8,118 bases of DNA from Acidobacteriota bacterium (GTDB lineage: Bacteria; Acidobacteriota; Terriglobia; Terriglobales; Acidobacteriaceae). The stretch lies in NCBI GenBank assembly GCA_028873155.1, contig JAGWML010000139.1, positions 1 to 8,118 on the forward strand, given 5' to 3'. Position numbers and translations under genes: made by a program. Below are positions 1 to 5,646 of this stretch, piece after piece; position 1 is the stretch's first letter, and every line of letters begins with the position of its first letter. Below the pieces are notes generated by a model. The model made no database searches. It saw nothing but the letters and a program-made list of their open reading frames with translations, and had not been told where the DNA came from.

Positions 1-1164
1 GCCGACTCCGGCGGCCAGACCGGCGACACCGGTTTTTTCCTGACCGCGGACGGCAACTCCACCGTAGCCGAAATCACCGGCTGCGTAGCGCCCGTGCAAG
101 GCGTGCGCGCGCACAAGGCCATCCTCAAGCAAGCGCTGGCCGTAGGCGACCGCGTCAACACCGTGGTCGATGGACAACGCCGCGACGCCATCCGCCGCAA
201 CCACACCGGCACCCACCTGCTCCACGCCGCGCTGCGCCAGGTCCTCGGCACCCACGTCAAGCAGGCCGGCTCCTCCGTCGAGCCCACGCGCCTCCGCTTC
301 GACTTCTCCCACTTCGCGCAGGTGGCCGACGAAGAGCTCCAGGAGATCGAGGACATCGTCAACCGCGAAGTCCTCTCCAACGCCCGCGTCGAAACGCTGG
401 AAGACGTGCCCATCGACGTTGCCGTCAACGAGTACCACGCCATGGCCCTCTTCGGCGAAAAATACGGCGACAAGGTCCGCGTGGTGAAGCTCTCCGACGG
501 CTTCTCCACCGAGCTCTGCGGCGGAACGCACACCGCGGCCACTGGCGAAATCGGCCTCTTCAAGCTCACCAGCGAGGGCGCTGTCTCCAGCGGCGTGCGC
601 CGCATTGAGGCCATCAGCGGCCTCGGCTCGCTCTCCACCTTCCGTCGCGATTTCGAGGTCGCCAAGCTCGCCGGCCCATATGTTCCCTCCGTCGACAACC
701 TCACCGAAGGCCTCCGCGCCAAGTTTGCCAGCCAGGAAGAAGAGATGAAGCGCCTGCGCCGCGAGCTCGAAGAGATGCGCATGAAATCCGCCGCGGGCGC
801 GCTGGACGATGCTCTCAGCCACACCGTCGAGGTCAAAGGCGTTCGCCTGGTCACGCTCCGCGCCGACGCACTGGAGCGCGGCCAGCTTCGCACGCTCGTC
901 GATAACCTCAAGCAGAAGCTCGGCGAAGGCGTCGTCGTCCTCGCCTCCGCGCAACCGGAAGGCAAGGTAGCCATCATCGCGGGCGTCACGCCGGGCCTCG
1001 TCCAGCGCATCCAGGCCGGCAAGCTCGTCGGCGCAGTGGCTAAACTCGTGGGCGGCAGCGGCGGCGGCAAGCCGGAGATCGCCGAAGCTGGCGGCAAGGA
1101 CCAGGCGCAGATTGACGCCGCGCTCAAGGCTGCGCCCGGAATCGCCGGTGACCTGCTCGGCTAG
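1..1164 (+). CDS. alaS: Alanyl-tRNA synthetase, 3' part (editing and C-Ala domains)
   Basis: AlaS attaches alanine to tRNA-Ala in the cytoplasm and hydrolyses mischarged Ser- or Gly-tRNA-Ala. The frame is open from base 1, so the gene starts outside the window; 387 codons of a protein usually near 880 residues are visible. The fragment opens with the GGQTGDTG stretch at the start of the editing region. It then shows the zinc-binding HTGTH at visible codons 68-72 and the CGGTH at codons 173-177, so all four editing-site ligands (H, H, C, H) are present. A charged coiled-coil stretch follows at about codons 237-262. The C-Ala (DHHA1) domain ends with the glycine-rich GGSGGGKPEIAEAGG just before a TAG stop. 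The catalytic aminoacylation domain and anticodon-recognition region lie upstream and cannot be assessed. Nothing in the visible part looks damaged. Family assignment is very secure. Confidence 0.98.
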   Translation, partial: ADSGGQTGDTGFFLTADGNSTVAEITGCVAPVQGVRAHKAILKQALAVGDRVNTVVDGQRRDAIRRNHTGTHLLHAALRQVLGTHVKQAGSSVEPTRLRFDFSHFAQVADEELQEIEDIVNREVLSNARVETLEDVPIDVAVNEYHAMALFGEKYGDKVRVVKLSDGFSTELCGGTHTAATGEIGLFKLTSEGAVSSGVRRIEAISGLGSLSTFRRDFEVAKLAGPYVPSVDNLTEGLRAKFASQEEEMKRLRRELEEMRMKSAAGALDDALSHTVEVKGVRLVTLRADALERGQLRTLVDNLKQKLGEGVVVLASAQPEGKVAIIAGVTPGLVQRIQAGKLVGAVAKLVGGSGGGKPEIAEAGGKDQAQIDAALKAAPGIAGDLLG

Positions 1165-1237
1165 CTCTCGAGTGGGAGCGGTCCTTGATCCGGCAACGAG
1201 CCGCCCTCAGAGCAAGGAGTTTCATTCAAGCCAGGGT

Positions 1238-1263
1238 GCATCGGAAGCACGGCTTTTCGATGC
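1238..1263. repeat. 26-base imperfect hairpin downstream of alaS
   Basis: GCATCG at 1238-1243 pairs perfectly with CGATGC at 1258-1263. Inside it, GGAAGC and GGCTTTT can extend the stem with G-U and A-T pairs and one bulge, leaving a loop of about 3 bases. No T-run follows on either strand, so it is not a classical intrinsic terminator. It lies about 75 bases after the alaS stop and could protect the mRNA 3' end. Function is inferred only. Confidence 0.4.
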
Positions 1264-1395
1264 GCCGCGAGCGTCCGCTCGAAACCAGATGGAAAGCGCC
1301 AGCCTGAGAGACGGCGCTCGCCTCGAGGGTTCGCTACCAGCGCGCTGGGGCACGACTTCCTGAATTACTCTTCACAGACACCTCCGCACGCAGCA

Positions 1396-1439
1396 CGGCC
1401 CACCCTGCGCAATACAAGCGTTGCAGCGAAGGTGGGCCG
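1396..1439. terminator. Candidate bidirectional terminator stem-loop between convergent genes
   Basis: CGGCCCACC (1396-1404) is the exact reverse complement of GGTGGGCCG (1431-1439). An inner CTGC/GCAG (1405-1408 with 1423-1426) can continue the stem past a four-base bulge. It sits 28 bases beyond the FKBP stop and would serve both alaS and the FKBP gene. The plus-strand side is followed by the T-rich CTTTGTCCGTCTCTGTT, the minus-strand side by no T-run. Without a clean U-tract it could also be a dispersed palindromic repeat. Confidence 0.5.
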
Positions 1440-1466
1440 CTTTGTCCGTCTCTGTTGCTGAGTCTC

Positions 1467-2237
1467 TTACTGCTGCGGCTGCGCCGGATTCGGCGGCGTT
1501 GCGGGCTTGGCCGGCTCCGCCGGCGCGGCAGGCTGCGCGGGCTGTGCCGTCCCCGGCGTCACCGGCGGATGGCCCGGCGGCATCGGCGCGCCGGGATGGC
1601 CCGGCATTCCGCCGCCCATCATCCCCGGATGCCCCATCGGCATCTGCATCTCCTTCTGGTCCACCAGCTCCACATCAAAGATCAGGTCAGCCTTCGGTGG
1701 AATGCCCGGATGCGCCGCGTCCGGCCCCGGCCGTCCCTTCGCCCCGTACGCCAGTTGCCACGGAATGAACAGCCGCCGCTTGCCGCCCACATGCATCCCC
1801 GCAAATCCCTGGTCGAACCCCGGAATCACTCGCCCATATCCCTGCGGGAAAGCGATCGGCTCCGCATCGCCCAGCTTCGGCTTGCCGTCTTCGCCCATCA
1901 CCGGCTTGCCATCCTTGTCCATCGCCGGCTGCCGGGGATGGTCATACGACGAGTCGAACTTGTGCCCGTCCGCCGCCAGCCATCCCGTGTAATGCACCCT
2001 GTACACCCAGTTCGGCTGCGCTTCCTCGCCCGTGCCGATCTTGATGTCCTGATACCGCAGCGCAAACGCCGTCTTCGTCACCGCATGAACGGGCGGCACT
2101 CCCGGGGGCAGCGTCGCCGCCGCTGTCGCAGCATGATGCACCGCGGTCTTCGCGCCGGTCGCCGGCTTGGCCGCCGTCTGCGCCTGCGCCATCATCGCGC
2201 CCATCGTCAAAACCAGAAAAAAAGCAGTTCCTCGCAT
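1467..2237 (-). CDS. Exported FKBP-type peptidyl-prolyl cis-trans isomerase with Met/His/Pro-rich tail
   Basis: FKBP enzymes speed cis-trans isomerisation of X-Pro bonds; this one should act in the periplasm. The ATG at 2237 is chosen because GGAG lies 7 bases upstream and translation then opens with a signal peptide (residues 1-20, ending AQAQ). An in-frame ATG at 2255 is possible but has a poorly spaced site. A low-complexity linker (21-55) leads to the FKBP domain at about 57-194. Family pocket positions seen are Y83 in YTGW, F94-D95, V137-I138 in GRVIPGF, Y164 in LAYG and F187 in IFDVEL. The usual flap is enlarged by an insertion at about 105-127 with two DGKP repeats. Residues 197-225 are rich in Met, His, Gly and Pro, followed by a Pro/Ala/Gln tail. 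The predicted product is 256 residues. Family call is firm; substrates are unknown. Confidence 0.93.
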   Translation of the reverse strand: MRGTAFFLVLTMGAMMAQAQTAAKPATGAKTAVHHAATAAATLPPGVPPVHAVTKTAFALRYQDIKIGTGEEAQPNWVYRVHYTGWLAADGHKFDSSYDHPRQPAMDKDGKPVMGEDGKPKLGDAEPIAFPQGYGRVIPGFDQGFAGMHVGGKRRLFIPWQLAYGAKGRPGPDAAHPGIPPKADLIFDVELVDQKEMQMPMGHPGMMGGGMPGHPGAPMPPGHPPVTPGTAQPAQPAAPAEPAKPATPPNPAQPQQ

Positions 2238-2323
2238 TCCATCTCTCCGTTGCATTTCCTTCCGCGAGTCTACCAGCCGGCCCCAACCTCGGATGCGAGC
2301 CGCAGCGTACAAGTATCCGCGCT

Positions 2324-2342
2324 CTCTTTATGGCTCTTTATG
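2324..2342. promoter_or_regulatory. Direct repeat CTCTTTATG in the FKBP/TSUP divergent region
   Basis: CTCTTTATG occurs at 2324-2332 and again at 2334-2342, ten bases apart, about one helical turn. It lies 22 bases before the ATG of the transporter gene, in the 127-base region shared with the divergent FKBP gene. That placement suits a regulator site or part of a promoter, but no clear -35/-10 pair could be assigned on either strand. It may be chance. Confidence 0.2.
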
Positions 2343-2364
2343 TGTTGCCAGACTAGAGTGGGAC

Positions 2365-3159
2365 ATGGAGCCCTTTTTCTTTCATTTTTTTCACGCAATC
2401 TGGCTTCCCTCCGCCTCTTTTCTGGCTGGAATCCTCAACACCATCGCCGGCGGCGGCTCGTTCCTTTCCCTGCCCGCGCTGCTCGCCAGCACCACCGCCA
2501 TCGGCGTCGGGGCCATCACCGCCCAGGCCACCAACACCGTCGCCCTGTGGCCCGGCCAGCTCACGTCGCTCGTCGCCTACCGCCCGCTCCTCCGCCAATA
2601 CGGCTGGAGCCTTGTCCCCATCGGCCTTGCCTCCGGCATCGGGGGAGAAATCGGCGGCTGGCTGCTGCTCCACACTGGCAACCAGCGCTTCCGCGAGCTG
2701 CTGCCCTGGCTGCTGCTCTTCGCCGCGGTCCTGTTCGCGGTCAGTTTTCCGCTCGGCCGCTGGCTCCAGACACTCTCCGGCGGCCGCCGCTATGAACGTT
2801 GGCTGCTCATCGGCATGCTCGTCGTCAGCGTCTACGTGGGATACTTCGGCGCCGGCGGCGGCTTCCTCGCCATGGCCCTCTTCGGCTTCTGCGGCGTCCA
2901 CGACATTCACGAGATGAACGCCCTCAAGGTCCTCACCGCCGCGGTCTCCATCGGCATCCCCACCGCCAACTTCATCCTCGCCGGCCGCGTCGCCTGGCAG
3001 TTCTGCCTCGTCATGGCCATCCTCGCCGCCGTCGGCGGCTACCTCGGCGCGCACGTCAGCCGCAAGGTCAATCAGCGCGCCATGCGCTGGACCGTCGTCA
3101 CCATCGGCTTCGCCACCGCCGCTTACTTCTTCGTGGACAACTACACGCTGCGGCATTGA
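2365..3159 (+). CDS. TSUP family (TauE/SafE) membrane transporter
   Basis: TauE/SafE (TSUP) proteins are inner-membrane carriers implicated in moving sulfite, sulfonates or related anions; the substrate cannot be read from this sequence. The 264-residue product has the family's two-fold pseudo-repeat. The first half carries AGILNTIAGGGSFLSLPAL (21-39) with TNTVA (56-60). The second carries GYFGAGGGFLAM (159-170) with ALKVL (186-190). About seven or eight hydrophobic segments span residues 11-256, with a charged loop near 131-145. The open frame extends upstream to 2167, but that part is antisense to the FKBP gene and reads as non-membrane sequence, so the ATG at 2365 is preferred; its ribosome site is weak (GAGTGGG). 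The gene stands alone, diverging from the FKBP gene. No sulfur-metabolism gene is visible nearby. Family is well supported. Confidence 0.92.
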   Translation: MEPFFFHFFHAIWLPSASFLAGILNTIAGGGSFLSLPALLASTTAIGVGAITAQATNTVALWPGQLTSLVAYRPLLRQYGWSLVPIGLASGIGGEIGGWLLLHTGNQRFRELLPWLLLFAAVLFAVSFPLGRWLQTLSGGRRYERWLLIGMLVVSVYVGYFGAGGGFLAMALFGFCGVHDIHEMNALKVLTAAVSIGIPTANFILAGRVAWQFCLVMAILAAVGGYLGAHVSRKVNQRAMRWTVVTIGFATAAYFFVDNYTLRH

Positions 3160-3211
3160 TCGCACCAAGCACCATCGGCAAACGATCGCATATACTTAGT
3201 GCGTTCAGTTC

Positions 3212-3226
3212 TGGACAAACCGTCCA
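3212..3226. promoter_or_regulatory. Inverted repeat TGGAC-N5-GTCCA upstream of the small exported gene
   Basis: A perfect five-base inverted repeat (3212-3216 and 3222-3226) overlaps a -10-like CATAAT at 3225-3230, and ends 14 bases before the ATG at 3241. No good -35 lies 17 bases upstream of CATAAT. An operator over a promoter is one reading; chance is another. Confidence 0.2.
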
Positions 3227-3240
3227 TAATAGGTAGCTCC

Positions 3241-3753
3241 ATGCGATTTGCTCTCTTCCTTCTAATCTTTGCGCTCGCCCTTTTAAGCGGATATGGTCAG
3301 AATCCTCCACCAGATGCAAGAGTGGGAATCGAAGGATATGACGCGACGCGCTTGAGCACGCCGCAACCATCGCTCAGGAGCTTGGTTGAAAAGCAGGCCA
3401 GGCTCTGGCAAGCCCGCAAGGATGGAGATGCCCGTTCTGCGGGGAAGATCGTGTCTGGCGCCCTGACCGTAACCAGCTTCACGGGAGCCTACAACGGCAA
3501 GCAGCTTGTCAATCAAATTGAGACAGGAACCTGCAGGGTCAGCAGCTTCAAGCTGAAGAACTTTGATGTGAAAAAGCCGAATCAAACCTCACTGGTGCTG
3601 ACCTACACCGCCATCCAGAATGCAGCCTGTGCAGGCAAGTCGCTACCGCATGAGGTTCGTGTGGAGGTTGCCTACTTCAATGTGGCTGGCAATTGGACAA
3701 TGAGCTATTACCTGGAAGAACTACCCAATCCACTCAAGAACAGCAAGCCCTAA
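3241..3753 (+). CDS. Small exported protein, possibly NTF2-like (DUF4440/SnoaL type)
   Basis: The product is 170 residues with a clear signal peptide (1-20, MRFALFLLIF then ALALLSGYGQ) and no lipobox cysteine. Its mature part has a pattern like small NTF2-like proteins: an N-terminal helix with LVEKQARLWQARKDGDA (about 44-60), then alternating strands including LVLTYTAI and NWTMSYYLEEL near the end. Two cysteines in the C-terminal half could pair. The ATG at 3241 is chosen because it starts the signal peptide and follows AGGTAG with a 4-base spacer; an upstream GTG at 3199 adds 14 residues without a ribosome site. Counting bases 3241-3720 gives about 54% GC, well below the neighbours, which suggests a different history or relaxed selection. 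It faces the minus-strand gene ending at 3876. The NTF2-like call is tentative; export is well supported. Confidence 0.75.
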   Translation: MRFALFLLIFALALLSGYGQNPPPDARVGIEGYDATRLSTPQPSLRSLVEKQARLWQARKDGDARSAGKIVSGALTVTSFTGAYNGKQLVNQIETGTCRVSSFKLKNFDVKKPNQTSLVLTYTAIQNAACAGKSLPHEVRVEVAYFNVAGNWTMSYYLEELPNPLKNSKP

Positions 3754-3875
3754 TTGCAAGAGCGGAGCAATCACGCTTTCGCCAGAATCTCCCCCATTCT
3801 CACTGCTCGAGAAAGGTGATTCATTCTTCCCTGTTCCCTGGCCTCTCAGCTTCCGTGCCGGCAGCCTCTCTGCGC

Positions 3876-4415
3876 TCAGTGCCCGCCTAACCTGGCCTCC
3901 GTGCCTCGCGCCATTACAGTCCAATGAACCTTGTCCTTCGAGAATTCCTGCCGGTACTCAATACGATCCGATGATGCAAACACATTCACCACGCGAAAGT
4001 ACGTTGTCACGCCGGCATCCGTCATCTGCCAGGGAAAGGTCCACACGTTCCCTTCGATCGTCAGTGTCCCGTGTCCGGCCTCTCCGCCGCCAGCTGGAAT
4101 CGGATAGCTGTCGTACGCGTTCGACTTTGCGTCCCACGTAAAGACGAGCAGCGCCTTGGACTCGCCGTTCACGTACTGGTTGCAGACGACATAGCCGCCG
4201 TTCTTCCAGCACTCATTGCGCAGCGTCGCGCTCTCGCTGCCCGCCTTGCTGTAGGCCGTATCAAAGTGCTCCGTCTGCGTCTTCCACTCGCCCGCATACG
4301 CCCACAGCACATCCACGCCCCCCTGCGGTGCGGTCTGCCCAAAGACCGCCGCGCTGATCCCGATCAAGAGAACACACAGCACACGCATCGTCCAACATTT
4401 CGCTTCAGTCGCCAC
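3876..4415 (-). CDS. Small exported DUF1579-like protein
   Basis: No function can be assigned. The mature domain has the feel of DUF1579-type beta-barrel proteins: an opening LWAYAGEWKTQTEH, a central GGYVVCNQYVNG, then GHGTLTIEGNVWTFPW and a late strand ending HWTVMARGTEA. From the GTG at 4415 the product is 179 residues. That start is preferred because GGAGG (plus-strand 4421-4425) lies 5 bases upstream. The next in-frame ATG, at 4388, gives 170 residues starting MRVLCVLLIGISAAVFG, a cleaner signal peptide but with no ribosome site. Both starts retain the hydrophobic export segment. Two cysteines, in NECWK and VVCNQ, are close enough to pair. The start lies 46 bases after the M20 peptidase stop on the same strand, so it is probably the last gene of that transcript. 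Coding is confident, the family less so. Confidence 0.75.
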   Translation of the reverse strand: MATEAKCWTMRVLCVLLIGISAAVFGQTAPQGGVDVLWAYAGEWKTQTEHFDTAYSKAGSESATLRNECWKNGGYVVCNQYVNGESKALLVFTWDAKSNAYDSYPIPAGGGEAGHGTLTIEGNVWTFPWQMTDAGVTTYFRVVNVFASSDRIEYRQEFSKDKVHWTVMARGTEARLGGH

Positions 4416-4420
4416 ATCTT

Positions 4421-4425
4421 CCTCC
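4421..4425 (-). promoter_or_regulatory. Shine-Dalgarno GGAGG deciding a GTG start
   Basis: On the minus strand GGAGG is followed by AAGAT and then GTG at 4415-4413. The 5-base spacing suits initiation at GTG. The ATG at 4388 has only TTGGACG before it. Confidence 0.55.
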
Positions 4426-4461
4426 ACCTCTTGATTCCCCGGCCGCAATCGCGCCATACGT

Positions 4462-5646
4462 TCAACCGGCCAGCATCCCCGCCAGCAGCGCCGTGCGCGT
4501 GGCCAGATGCTCCACCACCACGTGCTCATGGCTCGCGTGCGCGCCCTCGCCCACAGCGCCCATCCCATCCAGCGTCGGCACGCCCAGTGCCGACGTGAAA
4601 TTCCCATCCGACGCGCCGCCTGTCGCCGTTTGCTCCAGCGCAAACCCCAGATCTGCCGCCAGCGCGCGCGCCCGCTCAAACAGCTTCACAGTCCCTCGCG
4701 TCCGCTCCATCGGCGGCCGGTTGATGCCGCCCGTCACCGCCAGCGAGCAGCGCCGGTCCTGCGCCTTCAGTCCTGCAAACCGCCGCTCCATCCGCGCCCC
4801 ATCGCCCTTCCGCGCAATCCGCACGTCCACCTCGGCCCACGCCTCGGCTGGAATCACATTCGACTTTGTTCCGCCGCCCACCACGCCCACGCTCACCGTC
4901 AGCCCGCGCTTCAGGTCGGTCCACCCGCTCACCGTCTCCACCGCGCGCGCCAGCTCGCGCACCGCGCTTGCGCCCTTCTCAAAGTCCACGCCGGCATGTG
5001 CGCCCACGCCCTTGATCTCGATGCGCCAGTTCCCCGTGCCTTTGCGCGCCGTCTTGTACGCCAGCCCCTGCGCCGGCTCCAGCACATACACCGCCGCGCA
5101 CTCCTGCGCCAGCTTCTCCGTGATGGGCCGCGAAACCGGACTGCCCAGCTCTTCTTCGCTGTTCAGCAGCAGCACCACCTCCCGCTCCAGCATCCCGGCC
5201 TCGGTCAGCATCTCCACCGCCGTCAGCGCCATCGCTACCCCGGCCTTCATGTCCAGCGTTCCCGGACCCCACAGCCGCCCATCGCGCACGCGGAATGGCA
5301 TCGTCTTCAGCGTGCCCAGCGGCCACACCGTGTCCAGATGCCCCAGCAGCAGCACGCTTGCGCCCGCGCCCGTCTTCGGCTTCGGCCCAAACCGCACCTC
5401 CGCCACATCCCCAAACGCTCGCTGCCTGTGCAGCTTCACCCGGCCGCCCAGCGCCTTGCACTCCGCCGCCGCCAGCGCCGCGCACGCATCCACCGCCGCC
5501 TTGTCGTCCGACGGCGACTCCGCCGCGACCAGCCGGCGCGTTCGCTCGACAATCGCAGCCTCTTTGCGCCGCGCCCCCGCCAGAAGCGCCCGCATCGGCA
5601 CAGCGCTTTCCTCTCGAGCCAGCATGTCCGTCCCCGTCTCCCTCAT
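4462..5646 (-). CDS. M20 family metallopeptidase, carboxypeptidase G2 type
   Basis: M20 enzymes of this branch are two-zinc exopeptidases that remove C-terminal residues, often glutamate; the substrate here is unknown. The 394-residue length is normal. Zinc and catalytic positions are in family order: H103 in GHLDTVWPLGT with D105, D132 in GPGTLDMKAG, catalytic E165 and ligand E166 in NSEEELGSP, E190 in VLEPA, and H370 in GEGAHASHEH. The dimerisation (lid) domain falls at about 200-310, with GVGAHAGVDFEKGASA near its start. GHLDTVWPLGT and the SR after GSP resemble carboxypeptidase G2 more than ArgE or DapE. I see no signal peptide, so it is probably cytoplasmic. The ATG overlaps the upstream gene's TGA as ATGA, implying translational coupling; an in-frame ATG at 5625 follows a more purine-rich stretch and is a possible alternative. 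Confidence 0.93.
   Translation of the reverse strand: MRETGTDMLAREESAVPMRALLAGARRKEAAIVERTRRLVAAESPSDDKAAVDACAALAAAECKALGGRVKLHRQRAFGDVAEVRFGPKPKTGAGASVLLLGHLDTVWPLGTLKTMPFRVRDGRLWGPGTLDMKAGVAMALTAVEMLTEAGMLEREVVLLLNSEEELGSPVSRPITEKLAQECAAVYVLEPAQGLAYKTARKGTGNWRIEIKGVGAHAGVDFEKGASAVRELARAVETVSGWTDLKRGLTVSVGVVGGGTKSNVIPAEAWAEVDVRIARKGDGARMERRFAGLKAQDRRCSLAVTGGINRPPMERTRGTVKLFERARALAADLGFALEQTATGGASDGNFTSALGVPTLDGMGAVGEGAHASHEHVVVEHLATRTALLAGMLAG

Larger units (their letters stand above)
1165..1466. other. Gene-free, hairpin-rich gap between convergent alaS and the FKBP gene
   Basis: About 300 bases separate the two convergent stop codons. Short open frames cross the gap on both strands, but none has a ribosome binding site or a recognisable protein pattern. 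The region holds a 26-base hairpin (1238-1263), a CGAGCG/CGCTCG inverted repeat (1268-1281), a perfect 12-bp palindrome CCAGCGCGCTGG (1337-1348) and a long stem-loop (1396-1439). I see no gene. It may be an intergenic repeat, a small RNA or simply transcription-termination structure. Confidence 0.6.

Noticed and set aside
1455..2795. 446-codon plus-strand open frame across the FKBP and TSUP region
   Set aside because: It is extremely Arg/His-rich, has no domain pattern, and is antisense to the FKBP gene then out of frame with TSUP; it follows from GC-rich codon bias.
2353..3168. 271-codon minus-strand open frame opposite TSUP
   Set aside because: The product is Gly/Ala/Asp/Glu-rich without any motif and mirrors the TSUP codons, whose membrane repeat is unmistakable.
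3158..3190. GATCGCA direct repeat 26 bases apart after the TSUP gene
   Set aside because: Seven bases is short for this composition and no other structure supports a function.
3783..3799. AGAAT-N7-ATTCT mini-hairpin between convergent small genes
   Set aside because: Only five AT-rich pairs and no T-run; too weak to call a terminator.
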